Positions 1-13,200 of a DNA stretch of 64,000 nucleotides are shown here, piece after piece. The notes under the pieces are model-generated. The model had not been told where the DNA came from. It did no database searches and was given only the letters and a program-made list of their open reading frames with translations. The number at the start of each line of letters is the position of its first letter. Within the stretch, counting starts at the first letter, position 1. The DNA is from Tyto alba (lineage: Eukaryota > Chordata > Aves > Strigiformes > Tytonidae): positions 5,294,819 to 5,358,818 of the forward strand of contig NW_024881316.1 in assembly GCF_018691265.1 (NCBI RefSeq), in the 5' to 3' direction. The translations under genes were made by a program, and so were the position numbers.

Positions 1-3000
1 CTACCAGAAGTGTATGTAATTCAAACCAAGGTTCAGGTAAAGAGGAGATGATTACTCTGTTAGCTAAAAATCATCCTCATTTTTTCTCCTTTTTCTATTA
101 TTCTGGTAGTTACTTTTAGTACTAGTTTACTGCAAGATTTTTAATACCTTATCTTAACAGCTGTTCATTTTGGTATTGAGTTTTCTAAGAATGCTTTTCC
201 CTTGTTTCTTTCTACATCAGAAATTGGAAAGAGAGCAAAACACGTGGCAGGTTTACTAAAGTTGAAAATGTGGTGTGTTTGGGTTCACTGTACCTATATA
301 AATAAAAGAAACATACAGGCAGGCAGTTCTAAGCAGTTTCTATAACAGCATTGCTAAAGAAAAGACTACTGGCTCAACTCTGGAATGTGAGAAACTATTT
401 TTGGTTTGGTTTAGACCCTCGTTGTTACAAATTAATCAACTGCTCTTTAAAGTCTAGAACTCATTAACTTTATAAGTTTTACTGTTCCCATGACTGAACT
501 TAACTTAAAATATTCAAGTTTACTTTAGTTGCTCACCTTGATCCCATTTCTGTCTGTGCTCCACAAGTATCCTCTTCTGTCTTGCAGACAGATGCCAAGA
601 TGTAGATACTTGAGACTTAAAACATTTCAGAAGGTTTACGTGTGGTATAAGTTTATAGTTCAGCTCTCACTACAAATCAGTAATTTCAGCCAAACTTACA
701 CATTTTGTGGATAGAAAGAAAATCTGACTTTTTTTTTAACCCCGGGGGACACTGCAGAGCACAGTATGCACCACATTGGATACCTTAGTTAAATTTTAGT
801 TTGGTCTGACTCCTCAAATGCCTCATAGTACCAGAAAACTGCAAAAGATACATTTTAAAATGGGATGAGTTGTTTACTTTTAGAACGATTCTAACAATCC
901 AAATAAAGAGTGATAAGCTGCATATCTGGAAGACGGTGTTGCAGACAGGACTCTAAGATGATTCTGTGGCTGGTGTTATGCAGGAAACAGAATTCAATTA
1001 TCAGAATAGCCCTTTGGCCTTGTAAAACGTAACTATCGCGTTTATGCAGGTCTGCGTGTGACATTTCTCACTGGCAAAGCAAGTTACTGTCTCCCGTATG
1101 ACCCTGCATCGCATACGGGTCGAAATGTAGGTCTGAGAGGACTCTTACACCCTTAAAACGATGCAGCGGTCTCTAATGCCCAAAAGAAGGCATTATTGGG
1201 AAAGTCCATCACAGACTATAGAAAACAGAGATGTGACATGACTACCAAATGCACGATTGCAGAACCTATAGCTAAAATTCCTGGTTATCTCCTGGTATAC
1301 TCCAAGTTATGCTTAACTGTGTAGGTGCTTGTAAGCATATTATTAGCACACGGGCTGCAGTAGTTCTGATTTAACAGAAGAAAAATGGAAAGTGAAAAAT
1401 GCACAGCACTGCTTTGTTGTTGAACTATAAAGTTTGTATTAAGTTTCTTGACTTTAGAATAAAGATTAATGATTGATCCGTAATTTGACCTGTTTCCTCA
1501 CCCATGGAAGCAAAAACTGTATTCAGGTACAGTGAATTAAAATAATATATATTATACATTGCGTGGAATATTTGAAGCTACAGCCTTTGCAGAACAGATT
1601 GAGATTCACAATGAAAAGGAAAACTAAAATGAAGAAATATTGAGTGAACAGCAGGGCCCATTTGAGGTGATTACAAAGGATGTTTCTTTATTCTGTCCTT
1701 TCTTGTGCAACCTGAAAACAGTAGCAGGGGGTTACAAGCAGAGTTCATCACAGAGTTGTCAATCACTGTCATTTAACATTTTGCAATGGAAGATGTCTTT
1801 ATTCAAGGACAGCTGGGCAAATCAGAGAAACAGATTTGCAGTTAGTAGTCTGTCCAGCCTACACTAAGCAAACAAGGACAGGGCAGACATACTGGCCTCT
1901 CACATAAAAATATAATGGACTCTGCTGACCTCGGTGCCCTCCATTCAGCTTCATTCTCAGTTGTATAAAAGCTTCACTACCCATTCTCAATTTCCTTTAA
2001 TTACCTACATGATGCAGATAAGAAAATGAACCTCACTTACTTACAGTCAATGATCACAAACAGGAAATTAAGTAGGCAAGTTGTTTAAAATAAGAGGAGT
2101 GTTTTGGAGGTAAATAAAACATGTGCTGGGGAAGAATTAGGGAAAATGCATTTTCAGGAGTACCAATTGGTCTGGTGTGACTTGGCGGATCCTTCTTCTT
2201 TCTGCTACTTTAAACTGCAAAGCAAAACTAAGTAAAAAATCTCCTTGGTAAATACTCTTTAAAATATCTTTGAAAGAGAAGCCAGTTAAATAAAAAGAGT
2301 GAAGCAAACATGCAGCCTTCTATAGGGCTTAAAAAAGATTGTGACCTTAGGTTCAGAGAATAAATGACCACAGTTTTCACAAGAGATCTAGGAGAGACAT
2401 CCAGGATTAAACAGCAGTTGTCTGTAGTCAGTCTTCACTTCTAATCTGCAGTCGAGATATGACATAAATTAATGACATTCTGATTTTCTTTCCATATCTT
2501 AAACTGTCTAACACTTGCCTTCCCTTTTACATTTATATCACAGTTTAGATGTAGTTTATTGTGCCATTAAAGAAAACAGAAGATTTTGTGCTGTCAGTTT
2601 TCAAGGAGGTGAAGAGCAGCTGTGTAACTGTTTTTAGGAATTGTCAAAAAAGGTTCTACATATTAGGATATTAATGAGTGGATACAGTACTTTGCAAGTC
2701 AATTAGGTAGTTCTGTTAGGTGTTGTAAAATTGCCATTTTTTCTTTCCCTCACTCTGCATTGGTTAATGTTGTGAATATTTCATTAATATGGATTTGCAG
2801 GAAGTCTGTCTGGAGATGGAAGACTAAAATGCATAATACCAAATCTGTAGTTTAAGAGGAATATAAAACCCTGAACACATGAATTTAATGGTCTCTGCTA
2901 AGCCCATAGTTCAGAAGACATTGCCCTTCGGGCTACCCAAATGACTTTTTATTTTATGACAAAAGAAATACACTCACTTAAATTACAGATGGAAAAGATA

Positions 3001-3962
3001 CCTCATATTCTAAAACTCTTACTTTACTTGCAAGTTTTATACTTTAGAAAGATCATTCTCATTCCAAACAATATGTATGCATACATGCACAAGAGGATTT
3101 TGTGGAGGAAAAAGAAATTGCCAATTAAGTTACAGAACTGACTCTTCAGCCTAAATTATAGTTCTTAAAATGCTTCTGTCGAATTTCCTTTCTCTCGGAG
3201 ACAGTGGATTTCCCCAACAGGAGAACAAACATCTCTGCTCTGGCTACTAGAACAGTCGTACTTGTTCCTCTCAGCCCCAAGGATGTGGCTACTCATACCT
3301 ACATTTAGATTACCTGTTGGTGTGTGTGCAACAGCTCTTTGCCACAGCAAGAAAGTCGTTAGTTTTCATTTTGACATGAACGGTATTGCTCCCACTCCGG
3401 AGCACAGAGGGTAGTTTTCAGCACCTACTTATAATTTTGCTCTTTGCTTTGATTGCTGACCATCTGTTGCTTAGACACTGACTGCTCAAAATATTGAAAA
3501 TATATTTTAAAAGAACCTTACCAGAGCTATTTCAAACCCACTGTGTTATGAATACAAAGAGAAAACTAGAAACCCTGAAAACGTGAATTACTGACTTCTT
3601 TATAGAATGGTTTTGTGAACCAACCAGGGTAGGATATCTGTAGAAGGTCATCTCAAATACTGATTCCATCCAATTAATGTATTTATTTCGTTGTTTTTAT
3701 TTTCTTCTTCTCTAATGTTAAAACCAGCTATGTGGAAAAAAAAAAAAATTAAAACCTATAATTGTGTGAATATTTGTGAATATTTAACTAGCTGTTGTTT
3801 TCCCACACACGTGATTTTGATAAATAAATATGCTTTCTAAACATTAAAATGTTGCTATTTTAACAGTGAAATCTAAGTAGTAAATTAAATGTCTCAGTGA
3901 GGAACAATTATTCTGCAGTTAACTACAATGGTTTTGGGGTTGTTTGGTTTTTTTTTTTAAAG
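1..3962 (+). other. ASCC3: ASCC3 intron (3' part), no exon recognised
   Basis: This AT-rich stretch precedes the first recognisable ASCC3 exon and ends in a T-rich tract and AAAG acceptor at 3949-3962. The residues expected just upstream in the second Sec63 unit are not encoded in any frame here, so the preceding exon probably lies left of the window. No mobile element was recognised. A short perfect inverted repeat (8-bp arms, 11-nt loop) sits at 1093-1119. Short open frames at 529-714, 1640-1867 and 2941-3141 look like chance. Confidence 0.75.
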
Positions 3963-4187
3963 AATGCTGATGAGTACACAGATCTGCCTGTGAGACACAA
4001 TGAAGATCAGATGAACAGTGAACTGGCAAAACTTCTTCCAGTTGAAGTCAATCCCCATTCATTTGACAGTGCGCACACGAAAACACACCTCCTGCTGCAA
4101 GCCCACTTCAGCCGTGCAATGCTGCCTTGTCCAGATTATGCAACTGATACAAAGACAGTGCTGGACCAAGCAATCAGAATATGTCAG
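3963..4187 (+). CDS. ASCC3: ASCC3 coding exon (sixth from last), Sec63 unit 2
   Basis: This is a 225-nt exon of 75 codons, phase 0 at both ends, running from NADEYTDLPVRHNED to LDQAIRICQ. It lies between an AAAG acceptor and a GTATAG donor. ASCC3 is a Ski2/Brr2-like helicase subunit of the activating signal cointegrator 1 complex. It unwinds DNA for ALKBH3-linked alkylation repair and pulls apart collided ribosomes. Each of its two cassettes has RecA domains, a winged helix and a Sec63 unit (helical bundle, helix-loop-helix, Ig-like fold). This exon lies in the second Sec63 unit. The HLLLQAHFSRAMLPCPDY stretch is a family hallmark shared with SNRNP200, but the downstream exons fit ASCC3 specifically. 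An ATG-initiated frame opens at 3897 inside the intron and reads into the exon. It is not a start site. Confidence 0.95.
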
Positions 4188-7154
4188 GTATAGTAACGCA
4201 TTTCAGTATTTAAATCTTGTTGTTTACTATTTATTGTTAGTGTGTTGTTTGTGATTAGGGATCCCAAATATAGAGAAATCTGAAGATTTCTTGCAGTCTT
4301 GTGGAGAACTGGTACCACACAGTACAATACCACTTTGTTCAGGGAGGAACTAGATGCCCATGAAGATGCCAGCTGGATTCCCACTTTACTTTTTCTCTAG
4401 CTTGTGAAAGGATAGGTCTTCTATTTCCCAATTATCACAGAGTCAAAGAGCATGCTTTTAAACACAAATTTTAAACTGAATCTGGAGGCTTGTGACTTTT
4501 ACAGTTGTACTGCAGTGGCAACCCACAGAAACTAAACTGAGCGTGGAGACTACTGGTAACAAGCGATCATGTGCACAGCTGCATGCCTCAGAAAGATTTT
4601 AGAGCAGCAAGTTGAGTTTGGAATAGAGTGCTGCCATATCTGAAAAGCGCAGTTACAGTTACAGCGGGAAGGGTGAGCTCTAGGCGACACAGAGAACAAC
4701 CGCCCCTCTGATTCTTCTGGAAAGGAGTAATGTCCTCATTAGCCACACTGGACAAGGACTCAGTCACGGGTACCTAAAGATCAGGTAGCTGTCAACAAGC
4801 TATTCTTTTTATCTTCCTCAGTTCAATACCTCTAAATAGGGACAGTAATTCCTTCTTCCTACAGTTTTTGTTTGCTCAGATTTTAATATCCCCAGTGATA
4901 TACATGTCAGCTATCCGAATAAGGCTTTGCTCTTCTTGGAAGCCTGTTGGCAGTGTGGTAACTGCAGACTTCATTATGTCAAGCCTACCAGTTTGTAAAA
5001 CCACTCTACGAGAAATTATTAATGCTCTAGGCAGACAAAATACCATGGGCAATTCAGTGTCAAGTGATTCAGGCGAGTCTCAGCTTTACAGTAGCAAAAA
5101 CTGCAAGCTTGTAATACTAGTATCACAAACAAAGTGAAACTAAAATTAAGTAAAGGGACGTAAGAAGCAAGTAACACCACAGACGCTATTGCTACGCAGT
5201 CTTAAACTTGGCAACCAGCAATGCTGAATGCAAGTCTGTTCCAGATATTTCAAATCAATAAAATTGTGGTGCTGAAAGCTTCAATGTATGAACAGTTATT
5301 ATTCATAATACTCAGTTATTAACAGAGAACAACGTCACTTGTTCAGGTGAGAAAGTTCACCCTTGTTTCAATGAAATAACACACTTAAAGTACATTTAGA
5401 TGTTTGTGGAATTAGCATTTAGGGGCTAATTACATCTTTGGACAAAAATGTAAATTAAAGATTCTTTTCGATAACTATTTTGCTCAATATTTATCCTGCT
5501 TTGCTAAGAAATGTATTTTTTAATGCTGTTACTACATAATGGGTATTTCAGAAACAATAGTCTCTCAGAAGAAAAAACCCTAAAATACTCAACAGTTCCT
5601 TTAAACTGAAGTACAGTTCAGAAGTATACAATTCCATACTGTGCCTTGGCACTCCAGCCTTCAGTTAACTACTACATAATGTTACCTATCCAGTCATCTT
5701 GGAAAATAAAAAAAGGTTCCTTTAAAAAAAAAAAAAAAAAAGAAAAAACATGCAAGCATTTTTGTATTTTGAAGTTGGCGCATGGTTTACATCTCTTGGG
5801 AGAATATTTGTTCCATCTTATTAGTCACGCCTTCCAAACGGAGGTTAAAGTTCCCAGAATCTAAGCAATAGACAGGGTTACACTTTCAATACTGGTTGTT
5901 ACCTTTTTCCTTAGCACTGACCTGCTGATGAACTCTGGGTCAACAGAGGTGGAAAAAAAGATGTTAGTTGTGAGAAAAGGAACTGAACCATAGAAGGATC
6001 CATTGACAAACGTATTCAGGGGGTGATGTTCTCTGCGTGTGTGAACACATGCTCGCACACCACCAAACGTAAAATTCAGCAGAGAGATGGGAATTGGATT
6101 TTGAGTCATCCTGAACTTTTGTTTATTTACTTACAAAGTACTTTATCTGTTAAGGTTGTATGGCGAGCCTTCAAATTGTGACCTGAACATAAACTGTTAT
6201 TTTTGCTGGCGGGTACATGAACGACAAGCTTTCCATATCAGCACCGCTTTTCTGTCACAAGGAAGTTAAGATCTTCCACAGAGCTTTTACAAGTGGTTGT
6301 ATCTCGATGCGTACAGCAGGCCTCCGTCCCGGGTATCCTGCAGAGCAGCTTTGCCAGCTCTGGCTATGATACATAAGCAAGCCTCTTTCCATTGCAGACT
6401 GTTACACTTCTCTACTTTTCTGTGCTGTCTTTCACCTGAGTCAGCCTTCTCTCCCGTGGTTCCTTTTGCATCCCACCCACTGTGTCCTCCCTCCCGTTCC
6501 TCCGCCATCCTCTGGGCCTTTTTCATCCCCAGTGGCTTTAGCCTGTGCAGTGTTAACGGTCACTCAGAAAACTATGTTGACAGCATCAAATAGATAAATA
6601 TAGCTGATGAATTTCAGGTAAGATTCCACTCCCTTCTAATAAAAAAAACCTATGCAACCACTCTTCAATTAATTTTCCTGCGGTGTCTTAGAAGTTTTGG
6701 TTTTATGTTAGAATTCTGTTCATTCATACCCACAATGAAAGATAGAAGCCATACTTATTTAACAGAATTCGAGGAGTCGTGCTGGCTTAATAAAGGAATG
6801 TAATTGTTAACATAGAAAATGGCAGAAATAGATTCTGTTACAGTTTTCCTATAGTTAGCATTTGTTAGCTATAGATGGAGTTCGTTATAGCAAGATACAG
6901 TATCTATATACCCAGGATGAAATACAGAATTCTTTCCCTTTTACTGCAGAAATATGGGGAATAGCAGTATGTAACCTTCTGGAAGATGAATGCCTATCTG
7001 CTCCCACACCCATCTCTCTAATAAATGGCCCCTGAGGCATTGACTAGGCTGAAGGAATGTCCCTGCTCTACCCTGAAAAGCTCAAGTCAAAAACTAACAA
7101 GTTTTTTCTCAGTGACAGGCTCTCATAGATAAAACACAGAAGGTTCCCATGGCT

Positions 7155-7260
7155 CAGAAAATCTGCCGACTTCCTATGTGACCTTGGCCAAGTCATTTAG
7201 TTTTTATTTGCCTCTGTTACCTTTAATACAATTACAGTAGACTGCATATTCTCTTCAAGC
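7155..7260 (-). repeat. Ancient MIR/CORE-SINE-like relic
   Basis: The stretch TGTGACCTTGGCCAAGTCA at 7177-7195 is followed by TTTGCCTCTGTTACC. It is preceded by ATCTGCCGACTTCCTA. This matches the order of the core of a MIR element read in reverse. Old MIR copies are known as low-copy relics in bird genomes. The match is short and diverged, so the ends are approximate. Confidence 0.45.
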
Positions 7261-10183
7261 CTAGCACTCTGCATTATTTTTTTTGAGAAAAGACAGTAGC
7301 GTCAGTAAGATGGTTCTGAGCACTCCAGTAGCTTCTCAAAATCAAACACTTCTTGCAGAATGTCAAAGAATAAAAAAATCTAATGAAACTATTTGTCTAA
7401 TATTTTGATAGAACATAATTATTATTGTAAAGACAATACCCCACCTTTTTTCCTATCTCTCATTTAAGAATATGTGAAACAGACTAAATCTAATCTCTTT
7501 CTTACTTCTTTTGTCAAGTCTTATATTCTGTCACTGTGTATTCAGTGATCAGTTCTTACTCTGCTGTTCTAAGACTATCGCCTATATTTGCATTAATAGA
7601 AACGGATAATTGAGGCAGTAATACTGTCAGTCTCAGATTCAGCAGGGCAGTCTCTTCTCAGAAATAATGTGACAGTTGCTGGCTTTGCATTGGGATTGGC
7701 CACAAGCCTCCACTTGTAGTATAATCGTTGATAAAATATTTTAATACTGCCAGGAGTAGAACTGCCATGGAGCTCAGCCTTAACCTTTGAGAAGTGTTTA
7801 CCTATGGATGTGTTAAACGCATCTCAGTAGGGTAGCTGTGCACTGAGAGGAGATGGACATGAAGTCAGATTCCAAACTGCAGAATAAAGACAAGTTTGCA
7901 CAGGAAACGTGCACATCCTTGAATCGGGGACCTTGTAATGCTGTCACTGATGACCTGCCTTTCCCCGTCATGTTACTCCTCCAGAGAATCTAATTTCAAC
8001 AGGAAGGAAAAACCGCTTGGGGTGGAGCACTGCATTTCCTTAGCTGGACAGTGACGTGCCTAACATCACTTTACCTGCTCCAAAATAGTCACATTAACTA
8101 AGTTGTTACTTTTGCTATGGTTTTTCTTAAGATAATCATCTTTGTGGTACCTGTTCAGAGTCGTCAAATATCGCACAAACGTGCTGCCCGATTCAGCTGT
8201 CTTTTAAGAGCTAGCTTGTGTGCGAAATGCTTACCCTGCTAAACTGCAGACTGTTCTGGCTGGTGGTGGGAGCTGCATCTACTGCTCCTCACACAAAAGG
8301 GACTTTCTGGCCATATCAGCCCAGCTGCCAGCAGCCGAGGTGCCCGAGCTGCAGTTCCCAGACTAAAAGAATGAGAGTGTCCTGGACTTTGATCTTCCTC
8401 AAACCTCCTCAGTTCATAACAGCCACTAGAACTATTGACTGGGGGAGCCGTGTCCCTTGGATCTGCCTATGACTAAATGGAGACGATCTTAAAGATCCTA
8501 AGTGCTATCTGAGCTCCTGTGCTGTCTGCTGTTAGGGCAGGTGTGCAGATGACTGGCTGCGAGGTGGTGGGAGTTACGGGAATGGCCGATTTTACAGTTG
8601 TGTATGTGAGATTTGTCCAGAAGTGCCCAGGGAAAGAGATAATTGCTTTGTTTAATGGGTCCGTTGGCAACTATAAATAAATGGGCAGCTTTACTGGAGG
8701 AAGGGAAGAGAATCAAATTAACTTGAGAACGCAGAGGATTACTCAGAAACAAGTGAAGAGCAGAGGCCATATCTCTTTAGCTACTACACGTATTCTTTGT
8801 GTATGAGGTAATATTCCAGTGATAGCAACACGTTCGCAATTTTACTTAGATACCGTCTGCTTTCGTGGTTGGATGGCTATCATTCCTCATTAAGAGGGTG
8901 GAAATAATAGAAGAGACGAAAAACCTGTAGTGCATGTACTGGGCAATAACGGTCCAGCAACGGCTAGCTTTGTAGTGAAAGCACCTGGACATGTTGGGGT
9001 GCAATTGCTCGCTGCCTGCTTGTGGTTTACAGGCATATATGTGGGAGAAGGGAGGGTTACCTTTGTGGCAGAGGTGTTGGGGTTTTCGCTTGCTGTGGAT
9101 GATGGGTGAACTGGTGTATGGAAGCACCTTGGTGACAGTTTAATGATGATTTGGTGCGGCTTTTATATAATCCCTCCCCCACCCATAACAAACCTTTTCC
9201 CAGTTGGGGCTGGAGGAAATGAGTAATGCTTAACCCATTTGTGTGATCAATTCACTTAAGCAGCTACTGTGAAATGTTAATCACAACTTTAATTTGTACT
9301 GCATTAGCATTTTGATTAACTTGTAGGCTTGCTAGCACACTTGAAGCACTTTTACTCATAGTTACAGCTCGGAAATGACTTTTTGATTAATTAAGTTTGT
9401 TAGACAGCAGCTGAGCTTCCTGAATGCTAACCTTATGGGGCTAAAAGTTCAGGAGAAAGTTACTGGGAATAACTGTTGCTGTTGAAAAGGATTCTTGTGA
9501 ATGCACTCAAAAATTTTTAATTATTGACAAAATACTACATTGCTACTTTGAAACTGACTTTAAACTCTAAGAAGGGCAGAATTATTATGAGGAAGTTGCT
9601 ATATATTTTTCATGGGTTTGGTAGATTCGTGTAAGATTTGGAACAAATGCTATCTTTAAGACATTGTTTATGTTAGGAAACTGGGATTCCTTGCCAAGAA
9701 ATTTTTATCAGAAACATTCTATTCTATTTACAGTTCACTAATATAGTAGAGAATATCCATTTATTAATTAATAATTTGAAAATACAATGGATATTGGGAC
9801 TCAACAAGTTCTGAACATGTTGGGTTATGCCCTACCAAGTTTACATTGCTGGTATCACATTCCATAGCTGCCCTTATTTCTGTAATACTATCGGAAAAAT
9901 AAGTCGGTAAGAACCCAAGGGTCACACTCCACTAAATGTAGACAGTAAGTGTTTTGGCCTTTCCCTGGTTCTGACTGTACCAATAATGTTACTGTGGAGC
10001 CTAGAGGATGAATACAGGGATAGGAATCTTACAAAGCAGCTAGGAAGGTGGTAGTTTGCATACCTCAGTGAAACCTTTGTGATGATGGGAGAGTGAAGAA
10101 ATAGTCTCTCATAGCGGGTAGCAGAGCATATGGAAGAGGGAGCTGAATATGCTTGTAAAAAAAAAAAGTGAAAGGAACAGGGA

Positions 10184-10231
10184 TGCAGAGGGCAGTATAA
10201 AGGGAGTTGCAGAGGGCAGTATAAAGGGAGT
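10184..10231. repeat. Perfect 24-bp tandem duplication
   Basis: Two identical adjacent 24-bp copies occupy 10184-10207 and 10208-10231. Each contains GGCAGTATAAAGGG. The perfect identity suggests a recent duplication or strong constraint, and the former is simpler. It lies inside an ASCC3 intron, so the embedded TATAAA motif is probably coincidental. Confidence 0.9.
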
Positions 10232-13200
10232 TTATCCTGAATAGGATTAATTACATCTTATTCACTATATCTCTGATAAAGGGGGAGGGGGGGACAGCGG
10301 AGGGGGGAGAGGGTGTGGAGGAGGGGTGGTCTGTAGGCTGAAACTATACAGCTGGGTGAGTCTGGTTTAATTGATCTGAAAGAACTCTTTCCCCCTCCCC
10401 AAATTCATACACTTCTAAAAAGTAATCTTGGACTAGATCTTTGAAGTGCAAAGGTTCTGTAGATACCCCTTTTACCAATATGGAACATACAGAAGGTAGT
10501 GACCTTAAAACCCTCTGTAAGGCTTCTTCAAATAAACTCCAACTTTTCCAGTCAGTTGTTGTTTCTGGGGTATACAACTGAAGCATCGTGATCACAATTT
10601 ATATAAAAACCTGAAACTTATAGTACGTGGCATGCTTTAACATCTGGCACAATATTTTACTTCTATTAGAATGATCTCAAGTCACATGTGGATTATAATA
10701 TAATACTACATATTGGAAAGCATCCTATGTTTGAAGCGTGTGCAAAAAAAGATCTATTATTATTATGAATTAATAGTTTTCAGGAAAATGGGTAAAACAC
10801 ATACTCTTTTGCATATTATTACCTATAAATATTTGTCATATAAACTCTGTAGTCCTAACCAGCTGTAATTAGTCAACTTTCTAATGTTTTTAATAGATCT
10901 GTGGATTTCAACTCGTCTTTCTGACTGAAGTCTAGTCGCAGACAACAGAATTTACAGTAGCACACAGCAGAGACAAGAGTGGGAATATTTTGATTATTTG
11001 ATATGGGAATACTATGCACAATAAATTCAGGTACAAAAATACGTACAAAACTCAACCAGCCTAAACTGAGCTTTTTGATGTAACTGTGCAATAACAGGTT
11101 GAAGTATTTTAGCCTTGCACAGTTTATTTCTTTTAAATACCTGTATCCTTCCTCAGAGCATCGCTCCAGAATAAGACTTGTATTTGTTTGTCTGGGAATT
11201 TCTTGGATTTGCATCACATAAATTTTCAAGTCTGAGGTGAATGACATTCTGCAGAGAGGGCTGTGTACATTAGTGTACCAACCTTCAATCTCCCGAATGG
11301 AAGCACTCGAGGAAGTGTCATGGTCTGCGAAGCACTGATGCAGAGAATAAAATTAATCTTTTAAGAGTGGATAAATTTGAGTCATGTAACTCACCCTGAG
11401 TAATCTTGAAGTTTCAGCCCCCGTCCACCAAGTCGTTACCACCAATGGCATTACTGTAGGCAGTCGACTTTTAGCTGAGTAATCACAGTTGCAGTTCTCA
11501 CTGGCACTTCTTAGGTTACCTTAGCCTCCTTAGCTAGCCTCTATCCAGAGCAATTATCATTGTTCATTTAGCTTCATTGCCACTTTCCTTCAATATAATT
11601 TAGCCACAAGATATTGACATTTATATTTACAATGTTTACTGTTACGTTTACATTTACAGCATTTAAGTAGAAGTGCTTAGTATATTCAGAGTTACATGAC
11701 AGGTGACTTCAAGCAGAAGAAGAAATTATTCCAAGCAGTATGCAGTCTCTGTTAATAAGATGCAAGCTGTTTCATTTTAACACTTCAATAACTTATCTTA
11801 AAGGAAAAAGCTATTTAAGTCATTTGAGTAGATCAGAAATTCTGTTAGCTGTACGGTCTCAGTTCCCTTGCCACCTACCAGTCGTACAAGAGTGATCCAG
11901 AATATCTGGCTTTCAAATGAAGGATGTGAAAGTAATACCAAAAACAGTGTTAAAACTTTGCAAAAAGTCTCTAAAATAGAAGATTTTGTAATCAGGATAT
12001 TTCAGTTGCTAGACAAATCTCCTCAATGGGTGGAGGGGGAGTGGGGCAGTTATGTTCATTATGGAGCAATTGAGTACCTGTTATTTTGAGTACATATTCA
12101 GAGTGCTTAAAAACACCAGAGAAAAGCAATGTTTTGCTATCAATGTTTTGCTGTCAGTGAGTGTGCCACACACTCACCTCTCCCACGTTTTGCCTCCATC
12201 TTTACTTCCCCTCAAGCTGGGGAATTATAAGCCATAATTTAAATTCCAAGCATCGGTAGTAACTTTGGCTAAAAAGAGACTGTTAAATCTCAGCTTCATG
12301 TTAGACCAGAAAGGTACAATTTGATCAGTTTAAATAACTCAGTGTTTAAGGATAACCAACCACTGCTCCCAAAAATAAGATGATTGAAACCTGCTAATAG
12401 ATGCTAAGGGTCTCGTATTAATGCACTCCTGGAATGAAGAAAGAAATGGCAAGATGTTGATTCAAACATTTTGACATTGAATTCTGAATATCATCGAAAT
12501 GAAAATTTTTGCCATACCTGACAGGTACACCTACCTCAATCAGTTGTTGAGCATCGGCGTTTTTGTCCTACCCCTGCCAAGGGTAGGGCAAACAAGGCTT
12601 ATAGCCTGTTACTTCCAGTGTCGGTACAAGCCAAGCTATTTTTGATAATGACAGACAAAACGTCAAAGGATTTGCCACCAATTGCTATTGTTACTTTGTG
12701 GTTGTCCAAGTATGACATTTGAAAGGCTTAAAAGTGAACACCTGATTCTTTCATTAAAGCCCATCTCAGTATAGGCCTCTGCTTTTACTCTTCTCAGGGC
12801 AAGAAGAGGCCCAAGGAAGATGATGGTAAACATATTTTTCATTATAACAAGCAGTATTTCCCTTGACTCGATCTATTTACCCCATCTTGTCTACTTTAGG
12901 TTGAAAAGTGGTGGGCTTAGGGCTTTTATTTTTTTAACTTATTGGTAATCCAAAAAATACTTATATTTTTTCTACAAGTAAAAGCATGTTTATAGTTTTG
13001 TTGTTTCACTTCTTGCACTCACTGTCCTCTTAATTTTTTCTCTATGATGAAATTATCCTGTGTTGGCATGAAAATCGGAGGCTAGAAAGGCAGATAACCA
13101 ATTTGTGCCATTCCTCAGTTTTAGAATAATATTATTAATCTGTTCCAATCTGAACTATAAGATATTTAGAAATTACTTCTTTGCCAAATGAGAGTTAAAG

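Noticed and set aside
10191..10200. TATAAA motifs in the tandem duplication as promoter elements
   Set aside because: Inside an intron with no CpG cluster or downstream exon; common by chance in AT-rich DNA.
10873..11247. 124-codon minus-strand open frame in AT-rich ASCC3 intron
   Set aside because: Longer than typical for such DNA, but without domain, splice or promoter support.
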